Source: Aplidium turbinatum
Lineage: Eukaryota > Chordata > Ascidiacea > Aplousobranchia > Polyclinidae
Assembly (NCBI GenBank): GCA_918807975.1
Contig: OU964925.1
Coordinates: 25,331,608 to 25,395,607 of the forward strand
Direction of reading: 5' to 3'
Length of the DNA stretch: 64,000 bases
Within the stretch, counting starts at the first letter, position 1, and each line of letters opens with the position of its first letter. The position numbers were made by a program, and so were the translations under genes. The notes beneath the pieces were generated by a model. That model did no database searches, was not told the origin of the DNA, and saw only the letters and a program-made list of their open reading frames with translations. Shown in pieces: positions 1 to 12,400 of the stretch.

Positions 1-342
1 TGAATAGGCTCAAAATAAAGAGAATTTCTCCTAAAACAAATAATTTTTTCTTAAGATTAAAGTTTTCTCCTTCCGCTTTCTCTTTTATGAAAATTTTTCG
101 TTTTAATGTATTTTACAAATTCGCATACGATTATTCTGTACCTTGCAAACATTTATAATGTTCTAGTCAAGATAGACTATGAAACACGACCAAACTATTG
201 TTTAACTTCAGCATTAATTTACCACACTCAAAAAAAGTGTTTCCATGTAGCAATTTGTAGCATGTTGTAGTCAAAGTGTTAGGTTTATTTGACGCTTGGT
301 GACAAAGCTTTAGCAACCGAGTTTCGTTTGACTTTTCAATAG
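1..342. other. Intron sequence upstream of the first visible ADGRV1 exon
   Basis: This AT-rich stretch has no open frame that splices in phase into the exon at 343. It ends in a pyrimidine-containing acceptor (ttttcaatag at 333-342). I read it as the 3' part of an ADGRV1 intron whose donor lies outside the window. Confidence 0.6.
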
Positions 343-493
343 GAAACTGATGAACCACTTTCTGGGACTACTCAATTAGTCTTTCCCATCACAAGATTTC
401 TGGGCTCCCTTGGCCAACTAAACGTCACCTGGAGTTTGTCTGGAAGGAACCAAGGTTTTGGCGCCAACGGCGATGACGTCACAGCTACGACCG
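343..493 (+). CDS. ADGRV1: ADGRV1 window exon 1 (Calx-beta, first half)
   Basis: Acceptor ttttcaatag; translation begins [20 protein letters not shown] and ends in phase 1 at a gtaata donor. The strand pattern [10 protein letters not shown] is the core of a Calx-beta repeat. Confidence 0.9.
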
Positions 494-3400
494 GTAATAA
501 TTGATTTGCCGATTTTTTTTTAAACAAAATATCCATGTCCACTATCGCGTTATAATATCTATGTTACTAGTTCTTCTGTTGTTTTACGATGTCCTAACCT
601 ACAAAACTTAATGGTTTCTGTTTTCGAGGATGCACAAACTAACAGTATTGTACTAGTATTGTCATTCACGGCCCAATGTAGTGGGCAGTGGGCCATCTTA
701 ACAGCCTTATGTTTGCTGCCGAGCTCACCGAGCAGGAGTGAGTAATGAGAGCTAAATTCAATGCTTAGAGAGAAAAAGTGTCACCGAATGAGCAAGCTAC
801 GTGAACATCAGACTTCTCGATCTGGAGCATAACATGCTACAATTGGATCACTTTTGTTGTAGAACCAGTTGTCATTTTTTGTGATATCGCGTAGCATGTC
901 ATGATGAACTCTGATTAATCCTGCTTCATGCTTTTGAAATTACTTGTGCTCTAGGATTTGTGCTTATTTACGACGGTCAACTTGACGCTGAGATTCTTAT
1001 CAACGTCGTAGCCGACGATCTTCCTGAACTGGACGAAACGTTTTTTCTTACATTGTTGTCGGTAGATGGGGGTTCAGAAATAGACAGAAGAAATTCAAAT
1101 CGGGCTTTCATGATACGGTAAGGGGATCATTATGTTTTCATTTTCTATACTTCAGACGTAAAAGATTACACCATTGTCAACCTTGCAGAAAAACACACTT
1201 TTGTCTTTTCCAAAACTTAGGCCACAAACAATTAACAAATTAATTAGACTTAATATAACTGACCTACTAGTAACTTCTCTTATAAAGTTGTATGTAGAAA
1301 TATATATTGGACATTCATTAATCTTCACACAATCTTTGATATTCAACTGATACAGAGCCAATGATGATCCACACGGAATCTTTCACCTTGAGACAGAGAA
1401 TCAGCAAATTGCAGTTGAACCAGATATGAAGCGGTTACTACAGGTCAATGTAACACGTGACCAAGGTTCATTTGGGCGTGTCGTTGTCGGGTTTTCTTTG
1501 CAATTCAACAAAGTAAGAATCATCATAGCTATTAACAATAAAATAATGCAATAGCATATTTCTAGGTAATGGCTGGGTGACAACTTGCCCCGAGTCGACG
1601 CGGCGAACTAACTGATTAATTTGTTTACACCATTATCTTCAGTATATCCCTGATTCAGTCACCAATTAGGTTACAGAATTTAAAAAAGTGTATTTCGTTG
1701 ATTGATGGATTGAATTTTTGTCCTCGGACTGGGAAAGCTTCTTGCAAAGCTTAATCCTGGCAGTTTCGCATACTTGCAGAGGCTTTGAATCACTGACGCA
1801 GGCCCGGTCACCGAGATTGACAGAGTGAAGCTTCCGATTGTTGAAGTCTTGTTGCCGGGAATTATTCCATCCACTAGATGCCGCTGAATGGAGAGCAGTC
1901 CTTGACGTGCGCTGCTCAAGCGCACACCCCGAGAGTCGAACCAGCGCCGCTTGATCTTGAGGCTTCTTCGTTCCAGAAGTCACGCGCTAACCAACATAGC
2001 TATCGTTCTAAGAATGTGCTTCAATGATTTTTAACTTTTTGTGGCTGAAAACTCTTCGGGCCTACGAAAATGGCCAAGATTGTAAGTCCATAGTTTCACT
2101 TAATACACTTAAAAGTTGTGTCTGTTAAACTTCATACTTTAGTCAAAGATAACATTCCTCCTTAGCTGAACGTTCTGTTGTTTCATCTATAGTAATCAAT
2201 ATCGAACAAAAAACGCATAACCGGTAACAAAAATTATGTAAGCATAAAACATCGAAGTTTACGATACTCACCGAGCTCTTGGACCGTTCTCTGGTTTAGG
2301 CCCCAAAGGGGTCCGCTACACTAATAAATATGTGAAAGAGTGCTCTTTTTTATGCAAATGGAATCATTCTTTTGATATACCGATAAGAACAAACACTGCT
2401 TTTTAGTTTCAGAGTTTTTGACTGATATGTATTTTGATTTGTTTGACGCTTGATCACGTGAGCTGATGTCACTAACTACTAAGTTGTATGTTTAGCCGTC
2501 ACCTGGTGTGTCTTACGTCACAACCAACAGCGGAACAGCTGTTTTTGCTGATGACGCCAAGTGGGCGACAGAAGCAATTGAAATTTCGTCTTCTGTGTTT
2601 TTACAAGTGGGAGAATCCTTCACAGTGAAAGTAAGTAGCAGATGTTTTTCTTGAAAATTGTACACCATTTTGCGAAATCAGAACTGTATTGGTATTACCG
2701 ACTGTGTGTCGGCGGTGAAAAGTCTGCTTGGCGCTAAAAACGACACCAGTTTGACACCTATGGAAAGTATGTTGGTAGCTCTTTGTATGGCGCGTAAAAA
2801 CGTGTTGTTTAAAGTTTGACACACCCAACAGCTTCTTTCCATATCTTCAACTTCGTATCTCAAAGTTTTAGGGTTAAGCTTGCGCTGTATTATAGGCCGA
2901 GACACAAAAAGTTATTTGAACCCAGAAATATGCATCAAAATTGGGTGTGCGTAGCCTACTGAGTAGACCAGCTTAACAAAGTTATGGACTTACTTTTTAC
3001 TACATAACAATGAACTAAATCAAATATAGTTATTACTATCTGAAGCCTTTACAAATTGTTTCACCTAACGGATCATCAGAAGGTCTTATTCAAATAGAAA
3101 TTCAAAAATAATTCTATTTGAATAAGACCTTCTGATGATCCGTTAGGTGAAACAATTTGTAAAGGCTTCAGATAGTAATAACTATATTTGATTTAATTCG
3201 CTCTGCTTTGCCTTTTTGCTTAGCATTGAGCACTTTTTGTAGTATTAATAGTTTTCATTGTTTTTAACAATGAACTATGTTTTTTGTGAACAGTTGATAG
3301 GTTAGGACTGTATCGTTGCCTTGAAAAGTCAAGCACTTGCTGGTGTGACATTTACAATAACTTTGAAAGGCTACTTGCTTATTGTTTGAATTATCTCTGT

Positions 3401-6400
3401 ATATCTGAAAGTCTTTATTATTCTGCTTTTTCACCATGTAAGGGATATTTGTTGGCTATATGAGTAAGTAACTAATCTTGCGACTTTTGTTTTTCAGAAA
3501 ACAGTGTAATGTAATCAGTGCCGGATTAACCAAGTGCGAGGCCTGTAGCAGATTGATTTGATGTACAGATAATGACTGATGGGAAGTAATTGAATATTTT
3601 CTGGAGAGGAGCAATCAATAGCAATGTGCTTTACGAATTGGTGTATGCCTTGCGATGTTGCTCCAACGCAGATTGTAAGCTGTCCAATACTGCAAGGAAA
3701 ACTTCCACCGGGAATCTGTCTTTGGTTGATATCCATTGCATCTGAAACTGAACGGCCACTGCCTGCATTTTCATCGTGCGTTCGATTTTGGACAATTCTT
3801 CTTGTGCTTGTTGGTCGGTAATTCGGCACTTTAGTCAGCTTCTGCGCCTCTGACTCAAACTTAGCGAATTGTTCTCTGAAACTCTGTAAGGATCCTGCCA
3901 AAGAGGCACACAACGCTGAAGCAATGTTGAGATTTTGCCGCTTTGTTTGAAGAGAGGCTTGACTTTCCTGAAAGCGATCGGGTAGCTATTTCAAAAAATC
4001 ACTAAGATTCCAATTTCGAGCAAATCCATTTTCTCGAGGAGTCCATTTGCCTGCTGTCGACATTCTGCTTTTTGCACTTGGTCATTTGCAAGTTTCTCCA
4101 GTGTCTCCTTTTTGAAAAGAAAACGTTCTTTAATTACGTTAATGGCATCAGCTCTTCCGGACCATCGTGTTTCAGAGAGCTTCTTTAGCACTCCACCACC
4201 TGAACACTCCAGAACGGACCACCGGTGTGTTGAAGCAGCAAAGAATAGCCTATATAAATATTTTTAATGAAGTCAAAGAAGTGAACTGTTTCTGGACACG
4301 ATTGTGCAGCGCATACACCAACTAAATTCAACGAATGAGCATAGCATGGAACATATATTCTGCAATAGCACCATTTTTTTGACAAATGCCTTTGAGGCCT
4401 ACTCCGTTATATTTTCCGCTCATGTTGGACCCGTTGTAATCACTCTGTCCAAGGCGATCGGCAAGATTGATACTCTTCTCACTGGTGTACAGTACAGTCG
4501 AATAATCTTTCAAACAACTGGTATCTTGGGCTTGTGGCACTTGATCAGGCAGTTGCCTCCTGCGGAAATTACCGGTTTTTAAAGTTTACAATAATTAGGA
4601 AGGGATAAGACGTTGGGACTAAGTAATTTAATCCTACAACTATAATATTCTCCCATGTCATTCCGGTTTGCAAGCCAAAAATTACTTACCAACTATGTTC
4701 GACAGTTTTTTTGCAAAAAAATGTTTTTTTCACCAAGCGCGGGGCCTTGTGAAGCGCGGGGCCCGTAGCAGCTGCTACATCTGCTACTATAGTTAATCCG
4801 GCACTGAATGTAATGCACACATAGTGACCGAAACACAATGTTATCAAAAATACTTTCAAATTGTTTCAGCTTATCACTGTAGAATTTATTGGAGGCGATG
4901 TGAGAATTAAACCCAAAATATCTTCTTCGGAAGCAAGTGTCAACGTTAAAGTCACTGAAGAAGTTGCGAATTCTCGCGTAGGCTTCAACAATCTTGTTGC
5001 ACACGTTTATGATGGTAAGAAAGATGAACTACTTGAATTTGGGTAGGCTATCCATTAATGAAATTATGCTACCTAGTCTTAGACTTCCATCTTTCTTATT
5101 ATTCCAACTACAGCGTAAGCAGAAAAGACCGTGTATGACTGCTATTTAAAAGCTAATTTCATGATTTGAACTGATCTTCACAGTGCTCCACCCAGACAGC
5201 AAGATCTGTCATTTTTACGTTGATTCAACGTCTGCAGACATCTGTGCACCAAGAGATCAATTCTCTTTTTAGTTGGTTGAGCGTCTGCAGACGTTGAATC
5301 AATGTCAAACAAGACCGATTTTTCAACTGGGTTGTGGAGGAAACTTAGTAAAGAAGGCCTTCTTGCTCAAAAATCGCTTAAGATAAATAAAAATCTCAAC
5401 CAATCGTCATTTATGACCCCGTTCAAACTTACTGTAGTGAAGACTAGTAATGCAAATGACTAAGTAAAGACACGAAACATAAGATCGTTAATGTCCATCG
5501 TACATTACTTTTTTCTTTTAGTCACCGCAAACCTGTGCACACTGAACATCACGCGTGAAGGCTTGTTCGGTGACGTCACGGCGTACTGGGCGTTCGGATA
5601 TTTGCCTCAAGATGTTCCATCTGGTGTCGACCAAGGACGTTTTCTTCCCTCCTCTGGCGATGCAACAATAAATCACATGGAGAAATCAATTAATTTTGAC
5701 GTCACGGTAAGTTCAAATTATTTCTATGATAAAAAATTCTCAAAAGGATAAAACCCCAAAAAATATACTCTTAATAAAGATAAAATTTAAATCCAAACTT
5801 ACGCATCGACGATGGCTTTTTACTTCTGACATACGCAGTTGGCAAACGCAGTTGGCAAACGCAGTTGGCAAACGCAGTAGGCAAACGTGGTAGGAAGCTT
5901 TATATTCTGTGGAATCCAATAGATGGAGTAGCTTATGGACAAGAAGTCTTTCATTAACAAAGATATTTTTACATTGTCAACCTTGATGAACGATTCTGCG
6001 TCTGTGGTTCCAAGCCTCGATAAGAATTGCAATCTTTCAGCTCTCAGGCATAGAAGAATCTTCCTTCAATAATAAATTCCCTTTAAATAATGTTCCGGTA
6101 CTACTTTTATAATAATAATAGAAGTCTTCTGGAAAGTATATTTCTTTGGGTTTAGGCATTACAGTTTAGTTTCTAATTAAGAGCAAAGTTGAAAGGGGTT
6201 GAGTTTTACCTTTGGAAGTCTGATGGTAGGTCTTCAGAACATCTTGATCATGTTATCTTGTTTTATCTCAAAATCTTACATTTTGTGTCATTCTTTTGTT
6301 CTACGCCGCTATGCGCCTTTGTAGATGCGCTATTACTATTGTTGCTTCTGAATTTTCTTCATCCATAGTAACATTTCTTCATTGAAATTTCTGTGCAAAA

Positions 6401-9400
6401 AATGAATAAGGTGAGAATAAGCTTGCACTTGCAAGCAAATCTTGTGTAATCTTTGGGTAAGCTGCAACCAAATCTTGGGTTCACTTCAAATGTGATGTAT
6501 AGTTAATTATGCGGTAATTTCTTGTATTTGTTTTTTTGTTAAAAGTATTTCATAGAATGATTTTTAGATAAGATAGCCTGCTTTTAAGTTCTAGTTGTTA
6601 CCGAATACATTGAACCATATTTTCAGTTGCTACCAAGCACCAGCATAAGACCTGGATATGCTGTTCACATAACGCGTTTGCAAAGCTCAATAGGAGGTGG
6701 TGCAAAGAAGATGAGTGATCATGACACTGTAGAAATTGATCCTTGTGGAGCGATAAGATTTTCTCCGTTATCCCAGCGCATCGTTGTCGGTCAAAACACT
6801 CCCGAGGTAAGCTTGCTCAATGCTAATCAATAACAAGTTTGGCTTAAACTGTTTGCCTGGGTTTGCAAATAGGTTGACATGTGGAAAGGTAGCAATTATA
6901 CTTTAGAAGTGTACTATTAGTTAAAACTTTGGTTTTTAATTGGTTTTTATTCATATGTTCCGGCATAAATTTAATTTCTTCAATAACTTGTAGAAGAGGA
7001 AATGGCATAAAGAAGATGCACTAAAGACGAAAACAGTTTTGTTTTCGAAACGTTTACTGAAGATAACTTTATCATCTAAATTTTAGGATCTATATTTTTT
7101 GAACAAATAGCATAAATTATTGCAACTTTATTTTTAAGGTTAACATCACAGTTGAAAGATTGTATGGAGTTAGATATGACGTAGAGGTGGATTTTGTTGT
7201 GCTCCCTGTGTCAGCATCCCCAAACGTTCACTATCTCACCCCCCTTTCGAACAAAATAGTTATTCCTAGTGGAGAAAACAAGAACTCCATTGTAATTCCA
7301 TTAATTGAAAGTTCTCTTGAAAGAAGCAAAATCTTCCGAGTCAATCTAACGTCGGCGAAACAACCTCAAAATATTTATGAAGGTTTGTTAATGGCTGAGA
7401 AAGAAACTCTCTGAGCAGTTTATTTGCTAAGTTAACTTTCCGATAAGATTATACTGAGTACTGAGTACTGAAAAGTTTGGACATTTATCAGTTTTCAGGG
7501 ACATTATCGTTTCTAGCAATAGTTGCAACGTTCATCTTATAATTAAAGACCACATCGCCTCTTGTGAATTAAGGAGCACATCGCCTCTTGCGAAACGTGC
7601 ACTGACAATGTATCGATCGATCAATTTAAAATCATCTCTCGAAGTAGATCTGATTTTCAGACTAAGATCATGGAAGCCTTAAGAATCAAGCGTAACAATC
7701 CATTCATCTTATAAATGCGAAAAAACGTAGAAACATACAAGTTGTTTTTGTATGTTTCGGTTTTTACTTTCCCATTCATCAGACGAAAGTTGCAACTACT
7801 GCTAGAATAGATTACAGTTATAGATTACAGATTGCAAAATAATAAGTTTATCTTATTACGTTACGTTTTGAATTCTGGTATACAAATCACCCAACGCATT
7901 GTATGTACAGAACTTTGGTTGACAGTTCACCTTGCTGTGCCACAAAATAAAGAAGAAAAAAAAACTGTGCTGCAACATTAGGCCTATATCCACCTAGCTT
8001 TGTTTCATGGTATGCTCAAGGTGGGAGAATAGCGGCAAAGAATTAAGAGCTTCCATTTACGATATAATGGGGCTTATTGAACATTTTTCCTTTTCAAAAT
8101 TTCAAGATGTTGTAAACTAATAAAACATAAAACATCCGTCCCGATAGGTCAGTTGGTTAGCTTGTAACTTTGTAAACGAAGAAGCTTCAAGATTAAGCGG
8201 CGCTGATTCGACTCACGGAGTGTGCGCTTGAGCAAAGCACGTCTAGGACTGCTCTCCATTCAGTGGCATCTAATGGATGGAATAATTCCCGGCAAAAACA
8301 CTTCAACAATCGGAAATTTCACAGTCTCAATCTCAGTAACCGGGCTTGCGTCAGTGGTTCAAAGCCTCTACAAGTATGCGAAACTACCATGATTACGCTC
8401 TACAAGAAGGTTTCTCAATCCGAGGATAAAGATCAATCACAAATGGAAAACTTTGTTGTCACTCGAAAATGCGTTTGTTTTGTGTTGTTGAGTGAAACAA
8501 TAGTCTGCTGTCATTAATAACTTATTTTCTCACTGCTAAACACAGAAGACTGTTACATTGAACCTGCTATCTTGCGAAATACCTGTACTATCAATACTTA
8601 ACTAACTTCTTTGTTGTTTATATAGGCCTGTCTCCTCGGATCATAGCCGGTCAACATTCCAGTCACGTAACAATATCGGAATCTCCAGACGCTCGAGGAG
8701 TTTTTTCCTTCCGGGATGCGGTTATTCACACCGCGGAGAACAACAATGACGGATCAGGCGTTTCGATTCTCTTGGTAGACGTAGAAAGAACAGGTGATTT
8801 TATTCAGGAACAAACTTTTGACTTGCCTACTTTTTCCCAACTAAAGAATATTTTACCAAACTTTTGACTAACCGTTTGACCAAACTTGTTCTTCTGTTTC
8901 AATTAAAGACCAAATCAAGTTATAATCTCTTTTTTCACCAATTCACATTGCAATATCGTCCTTATATCTTGAACACATGATCTTTTATTCCAACACATCA
9001 GGAACTACTGGAGACGTATCAGTAGTTGCGTCTACGTTTGAAAACAAAAACTTGTTGAACGGCTTCGATAAGTCCTCCACCAGTGGAAGTTCCGCTAACC
9101 AGGCTATCCGGCGGAAAGTTTTACAAATGGCGGCAGAGGAAAGAACTAAGCAAGCTACCAGTGGTGTGGATTACGAAATGCATCAATTCAACATAACTTT
9201 CCCGGTAAGATTTTTTCCTGCAGTCAAGAAATCATCATTTCCTGCTTTTGGTAGCCCATTGTAGAACGAAAGTCTTCTTCTTTTCTTGCTAATCCAGTCG
9301 ACCATGTGCCTTGGCATCACTAGTCTACTAACATAATATGTTGAAAGGAGCGATCTTCCTGGTAGTCAGCACAAGGCTGATTAGCTTACTAGAAAAGCGA

Positions 9401-12400
9401 GCAATTGCGATTCGCTAACTATAATGGTGTAGTCTCCACGCTAGCCATTGATACTATCCAATTGTGTCGGGAAATACCTTCTGTCTACATTAAAGCCATG
9501 TTTTGTAAACGACAAAGGCTTCATTGCATAGCTAAATGTTAACTAAATGATTACAAACTCTAATTAAAGGAAGGAAATAATATGTAGCCTTCACATAGTA
9601 GGCTACACTGTAATGTAAAGACAACTTCAGTTTGAGCATGTATGGAACATGTATCGAATTACGGACAATTCCTATCTCGCACTTGTGAATCTGTGCGCAC
9701 TACCTGGTTTTATGTTCTCTCTTTTGGTTAATTAAACGCATGATATGAAGTTTCCCAATCATGTGACTTACAAAAAATGTGAGATCATCTGGAGGCAAGC
9801 GCGAAACTAATTTAATTTCTTGCGCGAGCTGCGGTGATCGAAGCCAAACGTCACAAATTGTCAATTTCATACTATACCCTTCTTGCAATACAAAATCAAT
9901 TTATTGCTGCAGTTTTTTTTCATAATTTCAATATTTTTCTTTAATTTTTACAGGATGGAACTGAAAGGAGATCGGTGGCCATTGTTATATTGGATGACGC
10001 AGTATCCGAACCTGCTGAATCATTTTTTGTGTTTTTACACTCTCCAACAGGTGGCGCTAAAGTAAGCGCTGATGGTGGAGTGGCGAAAATAATCATTGAT
10101 CCCAATGATGTGCCAAATGGTGTTGTAGGATTTGTGGCAGAAGGTGAGTTGAAAACAATGGAGAAAGCGTACTGATTGGCCTACTTGATTGTTAGGTGTG
10201 GAGTAATTCTGTTGCTTGCTGGCAGATTAAAAAAACAGACTGCTATTTAAAATTCTTTGTTCATTGAAGGCATAAAAGCAGAAATTCATTTTTTTGTTTA
10301 CATTTTCAGATTATTCCATAGATGAAGACACAAGCCGTAAGGCTAACATAAAGATGTCACGCACGAATGCGTTTGGTGACGTAACAATTAACTGGAGAGC
10401 ATTGTCATCTCTGCCAACTAGCAATGATATTCCACCAAAACAGAATTCTGGCACAATGGATCTAAATGGCGTGCCGCCGACGTTGGATAAAAACATAATT
10501 AACTTGGAAGATCAGCTTCAAACCACGCAAGGGTCTATGACATGTCTTGCTCACCAGAGAGAATGCTTTGTTGAACTCACCTTGAAAGATGACACAGTAA
10601 GCTATACCAAGAAATGTTGATAACACACAGGGTTATGGCTTGGCATTCCTTCACTCTCAAGAAGTCTTATGGGTTTATTTTGCAACGCTAAAAATCAAAA
10701 GGAACTGTCGCTGCTGCACCTTTTTATAGCCTACCTGTGAAAAAAGTTTCATGAACAAAGGGAAATATTAGCCCTAATTTGCTGATCTACCAGGCCTAGT
10801 GATTAGTCAAATCTTGATGTCACATTATTATTTTCTGCGGTAGGCTACGCTGTTTTTCAACTAAGTCTTATATTCAGCTTTAAAACCAAAAATTGTAATG
10901 TTGTTTTTTCTGTAATTCTGAAAAAATGTAGGTCATTTTTGTTTTCATCAAAACTCATGCCTCGCCTTTTCCTCTGAGCAGATAGCCGAATTTTCTGTCA
11001 CTTTTTACTTGGAGATCTATGAAGTCAGTGAAGGAGCAGAGATTGACGAAGATCGTAAATTTACAAACGTCACAATAAAAGACAGCGATTCTCCGTTTGG
11101 TTTGTTCCAGTTTGCCTCCTCTTCAAGGTAAATTTCCATGCTCTTTGTTTTCACAAACTTTTAGAAGGCGATGAATCAAAATTAGCTTTTTGATCATCTC
11201 GCTCTAAGATCCTCAATATTTGACTCATCCGTTTGTTCTCTTGTGTTTATACGTTTTTTTTCTCGCTGGTTTATTGTTAGCCTACTCTCCTTAGTGTCGA
11301 AGACTTAGTACAATGAGAACCTTATCTTCTCATACCCAACATTTGAATCAAGTATGGGACCACCTTTACCTTTATTCTTAGCATCGTGTATTGTAGGTTA
11401 CCTTTGTGAGTCTGGTATGTTAGTCACGTTTCAAATATCAATATATATAAATGAATCTTTGTTTCTGCTTTACAGATTTCCAGTAGTTACTAAAGATAGC
11501 AAGTCGGTGGGATTAACGATTGAGCGGCAAGGCGGCATTGACACGTCTGCGTCAGTACGTTACGCAACACGTCAATTGCGTCGCGTCACAACGATTGCTG
11601 GAGCTACGTTGTACCCTGCCGAAGCTGGAGTCGATTACGTCACAAAGAGTCAAGACATAGTATTTGAACGAGGAGAGGTTCGTTTCGCAAAACTGTTGCC
11701 ATAAAACAACAAAGAACAAGGCTAATTTTTTGTGTTTTGCAGAGAGAAGCATACGTCACTGTTGAGTTGAAGCCAGATAGTACTTCTGCCAATCCATTGC
11801 CTCTTCTCTTTCAAGTTGTCCTTGATTGGTCAAGTGGTAACAGTCAACTTAGCGCTACCTATCATGTCGCAAACGTAACGATAGCAAGAGATGCGACTGT
11901 GAAACGAGTATGGCGAGTTTATGAAACTTTGCAGCAGGTAACTGATATTTTATAGTCTTCAGAAAACATTTTTTAAGATGTGTTTTTTACTGCAATACCG
12001 CATATGCTTTGTATGAAGCACCTACCTGCCTTTTTAAAACATTTGACTTTTTACACACTGTACATTGTCGTTCGAAGGACTTGGATGAAACAGTGATGCA
12101 AGAGGCCATTTCTCAACTTTCTCATCTTGCTGATGACAACCTTGACAACGAAAAGATAAAGATTTTTCACTCAAGTCTTGATCGCGTCATCGAAGAAGGA
12201 CGCAAGAGAAAGTTGTCGAATGTACTGCTCGAAAAAACGTATCAGCTGTTTTGCAAAGTAAATACAACTCACTGATTGATTACTCTGTCTGATTTGTTTG
12301 TTTTATCGTTTTTGCATCTTTCTATAAGCTACTATGAACATTTTTTTCTGCAATAAAATGAAGTAAAGATAGAACTTTTATAGAGAATTAACTTTTTTTC

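Noticed and set aside
3515-3913. Minus-strand 132-codon frame as an independent gene
   Set aside because: It lies inside the hAT element between its inverted ends and continues the decayed transposase region.
7757-7800. Third hammerhead candidate (minus strand CTGATGA...GAAAC with a long hairpin)
   Set aside because: Stem I does not pair when the core is aligned and stem II is not formed. The GAAAC is itself inside an 11-bp hairpin.
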